From Cytophagales bacterium (GTDB taxonomy: Bacteria; Bacteroidota; Bacteroidia; Cytophagales; UBA9547), in contig JAAFIH010000019.1 in assembly GCA_013297755.1 (NCBI GenBank), forward strand, positions 25,789 to 89,788: a DNA stretch of 64,000 nucleotides. Direction: 5' to 3'. Shown here piece after piece: positions 1 to 8,387 of this stretch. The notes beneath the pieces are model-generated. The model saw nothing but the letters and a program-made list of their open reading frames with translations. It ran no database searches and was not told where the DNA came from. The translations under genes and the position numbers were made by a program. How positions within the stretch are numbered: the stretch's first letter is position 1; each line of letters opens with the position of its first letter.

Positions 1-46
1 TTTGATATTTTTTAACTTTTATCTTAGTTAGTTGCCTATTTGTTGC

Positions 47-54
47 TATTTTTG
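47..54 (+). promoter_or_regulatory. possible -7 box for the GT2 gene
   Basis: TATTTTTG fits the Bacteroidota -7 consensus TAnnTTTG and lies 17 bp before the ATG at 71. No TTTG is present at the usual upstream distance, so this is a weak call made from a half-site. Confidence 0.25.
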
Positions 55-70
55 ACATTCATTTTAGCAA

Positions 71-2035
71 ATGCAAGCAGATTTAAGCATTATAATTGTA
101 AATTACAATGTATGCTATTTTTTAGAACAGACTCTCAAATCTGTATATTCTTCCATTCATAACCTCAAAATGGAGGTTTTTGTGGTAGACAATGCTTCTA
201 TTGATGGCTCAGTGGCTATGGTAAAATCAAAATTTGGAGAAGTAAAATTGATAGAATCAAAAGAAAATCTAGGTTTCTCCAAAGCCAATAACTTGGCCAT
301 TCTCCAAAGTACAGGAAAATATATATTATTACTAAATCCAGATACGGTAGTTCAAAACGATACATTTGCAAAATGTTTTTCTTACATGGAGCAGCAACCA
401 AAAGCAGGTGGTTTGGGAGTATATATGGTAGATGGAAAAGGAAAATTCTTACCAGAATCAAAACGAGGAATGCCAACCCCTTGGGTAGCATTTTATAAAA
501 TAACAGGACTTTCTAACATATTTCCAACCTCAAAAAAGTATGGTAAATATCATCTTGGCTATCTTAACAATGAACAAATTGCAGAAATTGACATCTTATC
601 TGGTGCATTTATGTGGCTCCGAAAATCAACTTTAGATAATATTGGTTTACTAGACGAAGATTATTTTATGTATGGCGAAGATATAGATTTATCTTACCGA
701 ATTACTAAAGGTGGATATAAAAATATATATTTTCCAGAAACCAGAATTATACATTATAAAGGTGAAAGCACAAAAAAATCCAGCCTTAATTATGTATATG
801 TTTTTTATAATGCAATGGCCATATTTGCAAACAAACATTTTACAAATTCTTACGCAAAATCATTTTCTTTTCTTATTACAATAGCAATTTGGGCCAAAGC
901 ATTTATCAGTTTTTTTAGTAATATTATAAAAAAATATTCTCATCTTACATTAGATATTATTTTAATACTTTTTGGGACAATTTTTTTGAAAAATTTTTGG
1001 CAAGAATACGTTAAATACAAAGATACAAATATAGTCTATCCAAGTAATTTTTCATCGATAGTTATACCCATTTACACATTTTTGTGGATAATAGTGGCTT
1101 ATTTTAGCGGAAGTTACGATAAACCATACAAAATCCATCGTATCATTAGAGGAGTAGCTTTAGGTGGCATATTTATATCAGCTCTTACTAATTTTGTTGA
1201 TTTATATCGCTACTCCAAGGCAATAATCATATTGGGATCTATTTGGGCAATGATTGTAATGATTCTTACTAGATATGTTTACACTATAATAAGACACAAA
1301 AAATTTAATTTTGAAGACAAGAAAGATACTAAAATAATCATTGTAGGTTCTCAAATTGAAGCTGATAGAGTTATAGCTATCATCAAAAATTTAGATAAAA
1401 AAATAAATTATTTAGGATTCATAACTGCCGATGATTACGAAAAAAGTTACCATAATTACTTAGGAAAATTGAGTAATATTATTGACATAGTTACTATTTA
1501 TAAACCTGACGAGGTTATTTTTTGTTCAAAAAATATGCCTACTCAAGAAATTATAAGTTTAATGGTAAAATTAGACAGCCGAACAATAGATTTTAAAATT
1601 GTGCCTGACGAGAGCAATTTTATCATTGGTAGCAACTCTAAAGATACTCAAGGCGAGCTATATGCTATGGATATTTCGCTAAATATTACCACAAAAGAAA
1701 ATATTAGATCAAAAAGATTGACAGATGTTGTCGTAAGTATATTTTTAATAGCATTGTTTCCATTAGTAATATTTTTTATTAATAATAAATTGAATTTTTA
1801 TAAAAAGATTTTTAAAATACTTATAGGAAAAAATACATTTGTAGGTTACAAAAACCCTAACGCAACAATCCTGCCAAGATTAAAATCGGGTGTTTTAACT
1901 CCTGCAACAGAATTTGAAAATTATTCTTTAGACAACAAAACAATCGAAAAATTAGATTTAATTTACGCAAAAAACTACCAACCCAGCGATGATTGGAACA
2001 TTATTAGCAAAAATTTTAAAAAAATAGGACAATAA
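71..2035 (+). CDS. GT2 glycosyltransferase fused to membrane and Rossmann domains
   Basis: Residues 1-235 are a family 2 glycosyltransferase: a SIIIVNYN start, a VVDNAS nucleotide-binding loop, and LLNPDT as the DxD-like metal site, in the rhamnosyltransferase-like subgroup. Residues about 265-405 contain several hydrophobic membrane segments. Residues about 412-540 begin KIIIVGS and look like the CoA-binding/Rossmann domain of polyprenyl-phosphate glycosyl-1-phosphate transferases. The sugar-transferase catalytic part that normally follows is missing or degenerate, and only one more hydrophobic segment (about 565-585) is visible. The protein probably transfers a sugar onto a lipid-linked or cell-surface glycan at the inner membrane. 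The next gene starts 3 bp after its stop, so the two are likely co-transcribed. The donor and acceptor cannot be read from sequence. Confidence 0.8.
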   Translation: MQADLSIIIVNYNVCYFLEQTLKSVYSSIHNLKMEVFVVDNASIDGSVAMVKSKFGEVKLIESKENLGFSKANNLAILQSTGKYILLLNPDTVVQNDTFAKCFSYMEQQPKAGGLGVYMVDGKGKFLPESKRGMPTPWVAFYKITGLSNIFPTSKKYGKYHLGYLNNEQIAEIDILSGAFMWLRKSTLDNIGLLDEDYFMYGEDIDLSYRITKGGYKNIYFPETRIIHYKGESTKKSSLNYVYVFYNAMAIFANKHFTNSYAKSFSFLITIAIWAKAFISFFSNIIKKYSHLTLDIILILFGTIFLKNFWQEYVKYKDTNIVYPSNFSSIVIPIYTFLWIIVAYFSGSYDKPYKIHRIIRGVALGGIFISALTNFVDLYRYSKAIIILGSIWAMIVMILTRYVYTIIRHKKFNFEDKKDTKIIIVGSQIEADRVIAIIKNLDKKINYLGFITADDYEKSYHNYLGKLSNIIDIVTIYKPDEVIFCSKNMPTQEIISLMVKLDSRTIDFKIVPDESNFIIGSNSKDTQGELYAMDISLNITTKENIRSKRLTDVVVSIFLIALFPLVIFFINNKLNFYKKIFKILIGKNTFVGYKNPNATILPRLKSGVLTPATEFENYSLDNKTIEKLDLIYAKNYQPSDDWNIISKNFKKIGQ

Positions 2036-2038
2036 AAT

Positions 2039-4963
2039 ATGACATTCAAAAATAAATTCATTATATATTTATTAGTTCTTGTATCTAGTAAGTTACAATC
2101 ACAATCTTACGAAAAAAAACAAGCCAAATGGGTTGATAGTGTATACAATAGTTTTACTGATAATCAAAGAATTGGACAATTATTTATGATTGCTGCCTAT
2201 TCTAACAAAGATTCTACCCATACTACCCATTTGGACTCATTGGTAGAAAAATATAATATTGGTGGACTTATTTTTATGCAAGGGGGGCCAAAAAGACAAG
2301 CAAAACTTACTAATAGATGGCAAAGTAAAACTAAAATACCCCTTTTGATTTCTATGGATGCAGAATGGGGTTTGCAAATGCGACTGATAGATAGTACTAT
2401 GCAATTTCCAAGACAGATGACTTTGGGTGCTATAAAAGATAATTCTTACTTATACTATATGGGAAAAGAAATTGCTAAACACTGCCTCAGATTAGGTGTT
2501 CATATCAATTTTGCCCCAGTAGTTGATGTTAATATTAATCCAGAAAATCCAGTGATTGGGGTGCGTTCGTTTGGTGAAGACAAAATTAAGGTAGCTCAAA
2601 AAGGAGTGGCTTATATGAAAGGTATGCAACATCAAGGCGTGATGGCCAATGCTAAGCATTTTCCTGGGCATGGCGATACAGATGCAGATTCTCACTATGA
2701 TTTACCAGTAATAAAACACAATAAAAAAAGGATAGATGACATAGAATTATATCCATTCAAAAAACTGTTTAGTGACTCTCTTCAAAGTATCATGGTGGCT
2801 CATATTCATTTTCCTACTTTTGATGATAGAGAAAACATGCCAACTACGCTTTCAAAAAATGTGGTTACAGATTTGTTGAAAAAACAACTAAAATTCAATG
2901 GTTTGGTGTTTACAGATGCTCTCAATATGAAAGGTGTGAGTAAGTTTTACAAACCTGGAGAAGTTGATGTAATGGCACTTGAGGCTGGTAACGATGTTCT
3001 TCTATTTTCAGAAAATGTACCTATTGCAATTCAGAAAATAAACGATGCAATAGCTTCTGGTAGGTTAGACAAAAAGCAGCTTGAAATAAGTATTAAAAAA
3101 ATATTGACAGCAAAATATAAAGCTGGATTTTATGATTTTAAAACCATAGATACCACCCACATTTATCAAGATTTGAATAATAACGAGGGCAAAGCACTAC
3201 GACAAACGCTCTACGAAAAAGCTTTAACTGTAGTAAGAAACGACAAAAATATTATTCCAATAAAAGAATTGTCTACCCAAAAAATTGCCAATGTGATGAT
3301 TACAAATATTAATCAAAACACTTTTCAAAATATGTTAGATAATTATGCAGATATTACTCATTTTAAAATATCTAAAAACGATTCAGAACTAGAATATTCA
3401 AAAAAAATTGATTCCTTATCCATTTTCTCTAAAGTAATAATTACAGTGTTTGAACTAAACAATAAGAAAAAAGAAAATTACGGGATTCCTACTCTTGCTT
3501 TAGAATTTATTAAAAAAATCCAATCCAAAACAGATGTAATAGTGGTGCATTTAGGAAATGCTTATGCTCTCAAAAATTATGAATTTGCTCAACATCTTAT
3601 TTGTGCTTACGAAGATGTAGAGACCACAAAATATATAGTACCACAACTTATTTTTGGAGCATTGGGTGCCGATGCTAGACTTCCAGTTTCGGTTTCTAAT
3701 ACTATGAAATTGAATACTGGCGTTGATACAAAACCGCTTGAAAGGCTCAAATATGCACTTCCTGAGTCTCAAAATTTAGATTCAGACGATTTTTTAAAAC
3801 TAGATTCTATCATTTACGAATCTTTAAAAGATGGTTCTACGCCTGGTGCTCAATTATTGATATGCAGAAAAGGAACAGTAATATATCGCAAAAATTTTGG
3901 ATATCATACTTACGATAAAACACAACCAGTATCCAACCAAACTGTGTATGATTTGGCCTCTGTAACCAAAACGGCTGCTACCATGCAAGCCATTATGTTT
4001 TTGTCAGATTGGAAAAAATTTAATGAATTTAATCCACTTTCTGAATATTTGAATTGTACAAAAAAAAGTAATAAACAAAACTTAATTTGCAAAGATATAT
4101 TGGTGCATCAAGCTGGATTAATTGCTACTTTAGAACATTGGAGAAAATCAATCAAAGATGGGAAATTAGATAATAATTATTACCAAAATTTTAAAAATTC
4201 GATTTTTAATAGACAAGTTGCCTCTAAATTGTACACTCCTACTTCAACCGAAGATTCTATCATGCGTTGGACTGTAGCCTCGAGGTTACTCGAAAGCAAA
4301 TCAGATACAGGATGTCATCCTTATAAATATTCAGATTTAGCCTTTTATTTTATGAAAGCAATAGCCGAAAAGCAATTAAATCAACCATTAGATGTTTTTT
4401 TAAAACAAAATTTTTATACTCCATTAGGTACTAAATATCTTACTTATAAGCCACTCGAAAATAATATAGATTTAAAAAAAATCCCCCCAACAGAAGAAGA
4501 CAAAACGTATAGATTAAGTAAGATTCAAGGAACTGTACACGACCAAGGTGCAGCCATGCTGGGTGGCCTTGCTGGCCATGCAGGCTTGTTTGGCACTGCC
4601 AATGACCTTGCTATTTTGGGTCAAATGAATTTGCAATATGGCTTTTATGGAGGCACTCAATATTTGAAAAAATTTACAATCCAAGAATTTACAAGACAAC
4701 AATACTCCAACAACAGACGAGGCATGGGCTGGGACAGACCTTTTCCTCCTGATGAGGTTTCGCTAGCATCTTCGTCTAGTTTTGGGCATACTGGATTTAC
4801 AGGAACTGCTTGGTGGATAGACCCAGAAGAAAAAATTGTTTTCGTATTTTTGAGCAATCGTACTTACCCATTTGCAGAAAATAAACGATTGACAAACAAT
4901 AGTGTTCGCACAAAACTGCTAAATGCAGTATATGAAATAATTAAGAAAAGTAATAATAACTGA
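2039..4963 (+). CDS. GH3 beta-N-acetylglucosaminidase / beta-lactamase-family fusion
   Basis: Exported protein with an N-terminal signal sequence (about residues 1-22). The N-terminal half is a glycoside hydrolase 3 domain of the NagZ type: KHFPGHGDTD at 206-215 carries the His acid/base loop, and TDALNM has the nucleophile candidate D293. The C-terminal half (about 590-970) is a serine beta-lactamase/DD-peptidase-like domain with S641-V-T-K644, a Y764-S-D motif and H917-T-G in place of KTG. This two-domain architecture is known in Bacteroidota and is probably periplasmic, trimming or recycling peptidoglycan; a true beta-lactamase activity is not implied. It follows the GT2 gene by 3 bp and precedes the HAD gene by 19 bp. 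Confidence 0.88.
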   Translation: MTFKNKFIIYLLVLVSSKLQSQSYEKKQAKWVDSVYNSFTDNQRIGQLFMIAAYSNKDSTHTTHLDSLVEKYNIGGLIFMQGGPKRQAKLTNRWQSKTKIPLLISMDAEWGLQMRLIDSTMQFPRQMTLGAIKDNSYLYYMGKEIAKHCLRLGVHINFAPVVDVNINPENPVIGVRSFGEDKIKVAQKGVAYMKGMQHQGVMANAKHFPGHGDTDADSHYDLPVIKHNKKRIDDIELYPFKKLFSDSLQSIMVAHIHFPTFDDRENMPTTLSKNVVTDLLKKQLKFNGLVFTDALNMKGVSKFYKPGEVDVMALEAGNDVLLFSENVPIAIQKINDAIASGRLDKKQLEISIKKILTAKYKAGFYDFKTIDTTHIYQDLNNNEGKALRQTLYEKALTVVRNDKNIIPIKELSTQKIANVMITNINQNTFQNMLDNYADITHFKISKNDSELEYSKKIDSLSIFSKVIITVFELNNKKKENYGIPTLALEFIKKIQSKTDVIVVHLGNAYALKNYEFAQHLICAYEDVETTKYIVPQLIFGALGADARLPVSVSNTMKLNTGVDTKPLERLKYALPESQNLDSDDFLKLDSIIYESLKDGSTPGAQLLICRKGTVIYRKNFGYHTYDKTQPVSNQTVYDLASVTKTAATMQAIMFLSDWKKFNEFNPLSEYLNCTKKSNKQNLICKDILVHQAGLIATLEHWRKSIKDGKLDNNYYQNFKNSIFNRQVASKLYTPTSTEDSIMRWTVASRLLESKSDTGCHPYKYSDLAFYFMKAIAEKQLNQPLDVFLKQNFYTPLGTKYLTYKPLENNIDLKKIPPTEEDKTYRLSKIQGTVHDQGAAMLGGLAGHAGLFGTANDLAILGQMNLQYGFYGGTQYLKKFTIQEFTRQQYSNNRRGMGWDRPFPPDEVSLASSSSFGHTGFTGTAWWIDPEEKIVFVFLSNRTYPFAENKRLTNNSVRTKLLNAVYEIIKKSNNN

Positions 4964-4982
4964 AATAATAAAATTTTATAAT

Positions 4983-5687
4983 ATGGCAAAATCAATTTTT
5001 AAATCAGATGTAGCTCTAAAATCAACTACAGTTTTTGAACAAAATGGAGGCACATTTGTAACTCCACCCAAAAATATGATTCAAAAACTATCTCAAATTC
5101 ATTGTTTTGTTTTTGACTGGGATGGTGTGTTCAACGATGGCCGAAAAAGCAAAGAAACATCCAGTAATTTTGCAGAACAAGATGCTATGTCTCTACATAT
5201 AATAAGATATGCTTACTGGAAAATTCATGGAAAATTACCAATCATAGCCATCATAACTGGTGCTGATAACGAAACTGCTTATTCGTTTGCAAAACGTGAA
5301 CATCTTACTCTTGTAATAGCTGGTTTTAAAGACAAATTTGAGTCAATAGAAATCCTAAAAAAAGAACATACATTGGGTACAAACAATATTGCAACCATTT
5401 TTGATGACATTATAGATTATCCGTTGGCTGTAAGTTCTGCTTTGCGATTTTTAGTAAAACGAAGTGCAAGCCCATTGTTTTTAGAGTATTTTAAAAATAA
5501 TAAATTATGCGATTATATTACTTATTCAGAGCAGCCAAATTACCCTGTGAGAGAAATTGCAGAATTGGTAGTGGGTATGATGGGAAATTTTGACGAAATG
5601 CTCATTTCGAGATTTAGAGATAAAGAAACTTACAAAAAGTTTTGGGAACTAAGGCAGTCTGTTGAAACAAAAATTATCAAGTGCTAG
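4983..5687 (+). CDS. HAD-superfamily phosphatase, KdsC-like
   Basis: The HAD motif I FDWDGVFNDG supplies nucleophile D45 and acid/base D47. An IITGAD segment gives motif II and FDDIIDYP supplies the motif III acidic pair. The short, capless layout resembles 3-deoxy-octulosonate 8-phosphate phosphatase (KdsC), although at 234 aa it is longer than classical KdsC (about 170-190 aa), with an N-terminal extension of about 38 residues and extra C-terminal sequence. Substrate is not certain. It sits at the end of the envelope gene run beginning at 71. A role in sugar-phosphate metabolism for surface glycans is an inference from that context. Confidence 0.65.
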   Translation: MAKSIFKSDVALKSTTVFEQNGGTFVTPPKNMIQKLSQIHCFVFDWDGVFNDGRKSKETSSNFAEQDAMSLHIIRYAYWKIHGKLPIIAIITGADNETAYSFAKREHLTLVIAGFKDKFESIEILKKEHTLGTNNIATIFDDIIDYPLAVSSALRFLVKRSASPLFLEYFKNNKLCDYITYSEQPNYPVREIAELVVGMMGNFDEMLISRFRDKETYKKFWELRQSVETKIIKC

Positions 5688-5853
5688 TCGAAAAAAATAT
5701 CTCTAAGAAATTATTTATTTTAAAAATTTAATTTCTTACTAAAATTAAACTTATAAAAACATTTTAAAACTTTAAATAGATATTATACAGGACAAACTCA
5801 TTTTAGATTGTTTTAAAATAAATACCCGCTTCCCATAATCTTCAATAAGAAAA
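5688..5853. other. AT-rich spacer
   Basis: Non-coding spacer between the HAD gene and the palindromic repeat pair. I see no convincing gene, terminator or RNA in it. Confidence 0.5.
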
Positions 5854-6016
5854 TGGCAGTTCGGCATAATCTCTGACTATGCCGTATTGTTGGCAAATCT
5901 CTGATTTGCTAAAAACTAAAAAAGTCATTTTTTTTAAAATATAAAAATAGAATAATATAAGTGTAAATCAAAGATTTGCAGCCACTTCGACATAGTCAGG
6001 GATTTTGGCAGCCACT
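5854..6016. repeat. inverted pair of palindromic repeats (REP/MITE-like)
   Basis: Arm 1 (5854-5909) and arm 2 (about 5964-6016, reversed) are imperfect reverse complements of about 50 bp around a 54-bp AT-rich core. Each arm contains its own small hairpin: GGCATA/TATGCC (5863-5868, 5878-5883) and GCAAATC/GATTTGC (5893-5899, 5903-5909) in arm 1, and AAATC/GATTT in arm 2. The GC content stands out from the surroundings. It lies at the far end of the polA-linked cassette island and may mark its outer boundary. It has no coding capacity; a stem-loop terminator role is possible. Confidence 0.6.
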
Positions 6017-6047
6017 AAGAAGTATATAGTTTAAAAAATGCTCAAAC

Positions 6048-6197
6048 TTACAATTTTGAACCAAGTTTAATATTTGCAATTTTTTCTTTCAAGTTAATTT
6101 GTTTTCCCGAAAAACCGTTATCAATTCTTTTTTGTTCAGCTATATCTGATTGATATAATTTAGTATCAATTTGAGATAATTTTGTTTTTATTTTCAT
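6048..6197 (-). CDS. 49-aa putative antitoxin partner of the BrnT-like gene
   Basis: Short ORF starting ATG at 6197 and ending TAA at 6048-6050, overlapping the last 32 bp of the BrnT-like gene in another frame. It starts MKIKTKLSQID and is strongly charged (Lys/Glu/Asp-rich). I do not recognise the family; no ribbon-helix-helix pattern is obvious. Toxin first and antitoxin second with overlap is the usual BrnT/BrnA order, so its position is the main evidence. Confidence 0.45.
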   Translation of the reverse strand: MKIKTKLSQIDTKLYQSDIAEQKRIDNGFSGKQINLKEKIANIKLGSKL

Positions 6198-6477
6198 AAT
6201 ATTTTTCTCTATTTTTACCTCTATGAGTTTTCCAAGCTGTAATAGGTCTAATTTTACCTATCGAAGTCAATTCAAATATAACAGTAATTAATTTATTTTC
6301 AAATCCTTCGGCATTAATTACATAGCGTTGAACACCATTTACAATCTTATTTTCTTCTATTATTGCATACAAATCTTCGAATAAATACTCTATTTCATTC
6401 CTATAAATTTGTCTTTCAAAATTTTCAAAGTGAATATAAAATACATTTTTCTCATCCCATTCAAATTCGTACTTCAT
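6166..6477 (-). CDS. BrnT-like toxin
   Basis: This 103-aa protein opens with FEWDEKN, as BrnT-family ribonuclease toxins do (F-x-WD-x-x-K/N). It ends with the family-like block in which a beta strand (IRPITAWKTHRG) precedes a basic helix with NREKYYE, similar to the R-x-I/S-x-R...ER-x-x-Y signature. The central region is longer than in classical BrnT and lacks the KHG-V segment, so this is a divergent member. BrnT toxins cleave RNA and are neutralised by an overlapping downstream antitoxin; the 49-aa ORF fits that place. It is the last module of the polA-linked island and starts 20 bp after a polA tail remnant. Confidence 0.55.
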   Translation of the reverse strand: MKYEFEWDEKNVFYIHFENFERQIYRNEIEYLFEDLYAIIEENKIVNGVQRYVINAEGFENKLITVIFELTSIGKIRPITAWKTHRGKNREKYYENKNKIISN

Positions 6478-6496
6478 TATTTTAAAATTTAAAATT

Positions 6497-6622
6497 CTAG
6501 CGTGCCACCAACCAATTCACAGCACAACCCATCCCTATTTCCTTATGAACTTCTAGTGGCATGGCATTTTTCATAAAGTTTTCTATGTAAGGTTTATTTG
6601 CTCTAATTCAGATTGATACACA
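6497..6622 (-). pseudogene. polA 3'-end remnant, 126 bp
   Basis: This aligns with 9283-9409 of polA, including the stop codon (TAG at 6497-6499), with one single-base deletion. It would end L-V-A-R-stop where polA ends L-L-A-H-stop. There is no start and no function as protein. It is the most diverged of three polA tails in this island and separates the two-small-gene module from the BrnT-like module. Confidence 0.9.
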
Positions 6623-6640
6623 CATCGTTTATCTGAAAAA

Positions 6641-6814
6641 TTATTTTAAAAAGTGAATTAATTCTTTACTACCTGCTCGTAAATAGAAAAGTTTTTTTTT
6701 GAAATATGTTAAAGATTTTGGAAACAATGGATTTAATCCATGTTTTGAAATTACTTTATCTAAAAGTGAATCAGAATTCAAAAAAGAGTTGTCTTTTATT
6801 GCATCATTCTTCAT
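6641..6814 (-). CDS. 57-aa hypothetical protein, relative of the upstream 46-aa protein
   Basis: ATG at 6814 overlaps the TGA of the previous small gene (ATGA, 6811-6814), which indicates translational coupling. Stop is TAA at 6641-6643. It shares a short core with the two other tiny genes of the island: a helix, then K-H-G-x-N-P-L-F-P. A run of nine A residues in the coding strand (around 6692-6700) makes the C-terminal half uncertain if the run is misread. Function is unknown. Confidence 0.45.
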   Translation of the reverse strand: MKNDAIKDNSFLNSDSLLDKVISKHGLNPLFPKSLTYFKKKLFYLRAGSKELIHFLK

Positions 6815-6951
6815 TTATTTTTTAAAAGCTGAGCCACTTTTTTCGCAGCCTGCGAACTTTCAGGAAAAATGCTGTTTTTTCCATGTTTTTTTCTTAAATT
6901 AGTGAGCAATACCTCAGGGTTAAGTACCAATGTGTTGCTAGAAGTTTTCAT
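6811..6951 (-). CDS. 46-aa hypothetical protein linked to the DUF6934-like copy
   Basis: Starts MKTSSNTLVLNP and is clearly paralogous to the 53-aa protein at 8660-8821 (MKTSKNTLVLDP). Both share a downstream H/Y-G-x-N-x-I-F-P-E motif. It overlaps the end of the frameshifted DUF6934-like gene, whose restored frame stops at 6938. The conserved pairing of this tiny protein with a DUF6934-like protein, twice in one island, suggests a functional two-gene module. The role is unknown. Confidence 0.6.
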   Translation of the reverse strand: MKTSSNTLVLNPEVLLTNLRKKHGKNSIFPESSQAAKKVAQLLKNK

Positions 6952-7397
6952 AACTTTTTAATTTTATGCTAAATTGGATATATTTTTTATTAATGTCAAA
7001 TTTTGTAAACGATTTATCACCTTCTAAAATTCCTGATATCTCATATAAATTACTAAAATCATCTATATACATTTTTTAGGATTCTATTATACAATTTTGT
7101 GCGAGTTGCATTACTTCCTGTAAATAAAACTGTTGCATTTGGTTGTATTTTAAAAAACAAAGGAATAGTCTGAATTACAGTAGAAATGACCTTGATTGTA
7201 TCGCCATTATTTGTAACCACATTATCATTTACAGAATTTGTTAAAATATCTAAATCACCAAATGCCAAATTATAAATATCAGTATCAATACATTCATATT
7301 CAATAACTTTTGGTACTATTCCATTTTTACCAATGCTGAAAAATAAATAAAGCAAATCACCCTCTAAATGCGATATTTCGTAAATTTCGCTTTTCAT
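6938..7397 (-). pseudogene. DUF6934-like gene, frameshifted copy
   Basis: The open frame from ATG 7397 stops at 7059 after 112 aa. The lost C-terminus is still present in the +1 frame: after an A6 run (about 7069-7074) it reads KMYIDDFSNLYEISGILEG and onward, aligning with the last 40 residues of the intact paralog at 8818-9255, and ends TAG at 6938. Removing one A from the run restores one continuous protein. This is either a recent pseudogene, phase variation at the A run, or a base-calling error. Core motifs (LFFSIGK-G, YNLAFGDLDILT, NNGD, RTKLY) match the intact copy. Confidence 0.75.
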
Positions 7398-7445
7398 ATT
7401 ATCATTTTTGTTTCATTAAGATTTAAAAAGTAAAATCCATTTTTC

Positions 7446-7524
7446 CTAATGTGCCACCAACCAATTCACCCCACTGCCCATACCTATTTCCTTGTGAACT
7501 TGTAGAGACATGGCGTTTTTCATA
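7446..7524 (-). pseudogene. polA 3'-end remnant, 79 bp
   Basis: This aligns without gaps to polA 9283-9361, ending at the same stop codon (TAG at 7446-7448). It starts exactly at the ATGAAAAACGC of polA. The stop codon of the 283-aa membrane protein (7520-7522) lies inside this tail, so the junction fused the end of that gene onto polA sequence. It shares base variants with the 8388 tail that the intact polA does not have. Confidence 0.9.
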
Positions 7525-8371
7525 TTTCAGAATCTAATTCTAAATCAATTTTAGCTTCCCATTCTTTTTGTTTTTCTGAATTACGATTATGATTTGTCTC
7601 AAAGTCATATTGTTTTTGCATTAAACGCAAAGTATCATAATAATAATCAATAAATAGTTGTGCTTTTTCAGTATTTATAAAATGATTCTTGCTAAGTTTT
7701 TTACTCAATCTATTTGTAACGATTTCTGTAATTTTAAAATGATAATATTCATGTTGAAGTAAATTATCGGTTTGTAAGATATATTTGGATTCTTTTTTAT
7801 CCATTTGAGCAATAACAGTTGCTGGGGTGTAATTATATACTTTATTAATTCTGTAAAAAATATCTGATTCTATACAAGCAGCAAATCCATCTTTTAATGA
7901 ATCTGTTTTTGTAAAATTATCCCATGTTATTGTTTCATTTGAATATGAAAAGTAGTTTAAACTACTATAAAAGTATTTTTGAATAAACGAATCATTTAAA
8001 GGTATAATCAAGGCATTTATTATAAATATAAAATAAGAAATGTAAATAAAATTTTTATGAAACATTGATTTATTTCTAATAATGATTTGTATAAAAACAA
8101 TTAGCATAATTACTTGAAATATAATATTGTGATAATAAAACCAAATTTTATTGGGAATACAAAAAACCAAAATAGAAAAAACAAAATATACTAGCCCTTT
8201 TTTAACATCTTTCTTAATGCTAGAAATTATTGAAAGGATAAAATAAAAACTAATTGGTATAAACCAACTTATCAGACCAAAAACAGCAGTACCTGGCCAG
8301 TTAAGTAACTTGCAAATGAAATAAAGAGCAATAAAAAGTATTTGGATTAAAAGGATTATTAAATGGCTCAT
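7520..8371 (-). CDS. membrane protein with DUF922-like metallopeptidase domain
   Basis: The N-terminal half of this 283-aa protein has about five hydrophobic membrane segments (from residue 4 to about 125). The C-terminal half contains LLQHEYYHFKITE, an HExxH zinc-binding motif, followed about 40 residues later by YDFETNHNRNSEKQKEWEAKI. That Y-D-x-E-T-x-H...EQ/KQ-x-W pattern is typical of DUF922 predicted zinc proteases. A membrane-anchored peptidase is therefore likely. It occupies its own slot between two polA tails, 17 bp after one and running into the next. Its A+T content is even higher than the neighbours'. Its target is unknown. Confidence 0.6.
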   Translation of the reverse strand: MSHLIILLIQILFIALYFICKLLNWPGTAVFGLISWFIPISFYFILSIISSIKKDVKKGLVYFVFSILVFCIPNKIWFYYHNIIFQVIMLIVFIQIIIRNKSMFHKNFIYISYFIFIINALIIPLNDSFIQKYFYSSLNYFSYSNETITWDNFTKTDSLKDGFAACIESDIFYRINKVYNYTPATVIAQMDKKESKYILQTDNLLQHEYYHFKITEIVTNRLSKKLSKNHFINTEKAQLFIDYYYDTLRLMQKQYDFETNHNRNSEKQKEWEAKIDLELDSEI

Positions 8372-8387
8372 CAGATTAATATTTTCT

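Noticed and set aside
6699..6902. 67-codon plus-strand open frame
   Set aside because: It is antisense to the two tiny coupled minus-strand genes, which have paralogs; the plus frame has none.
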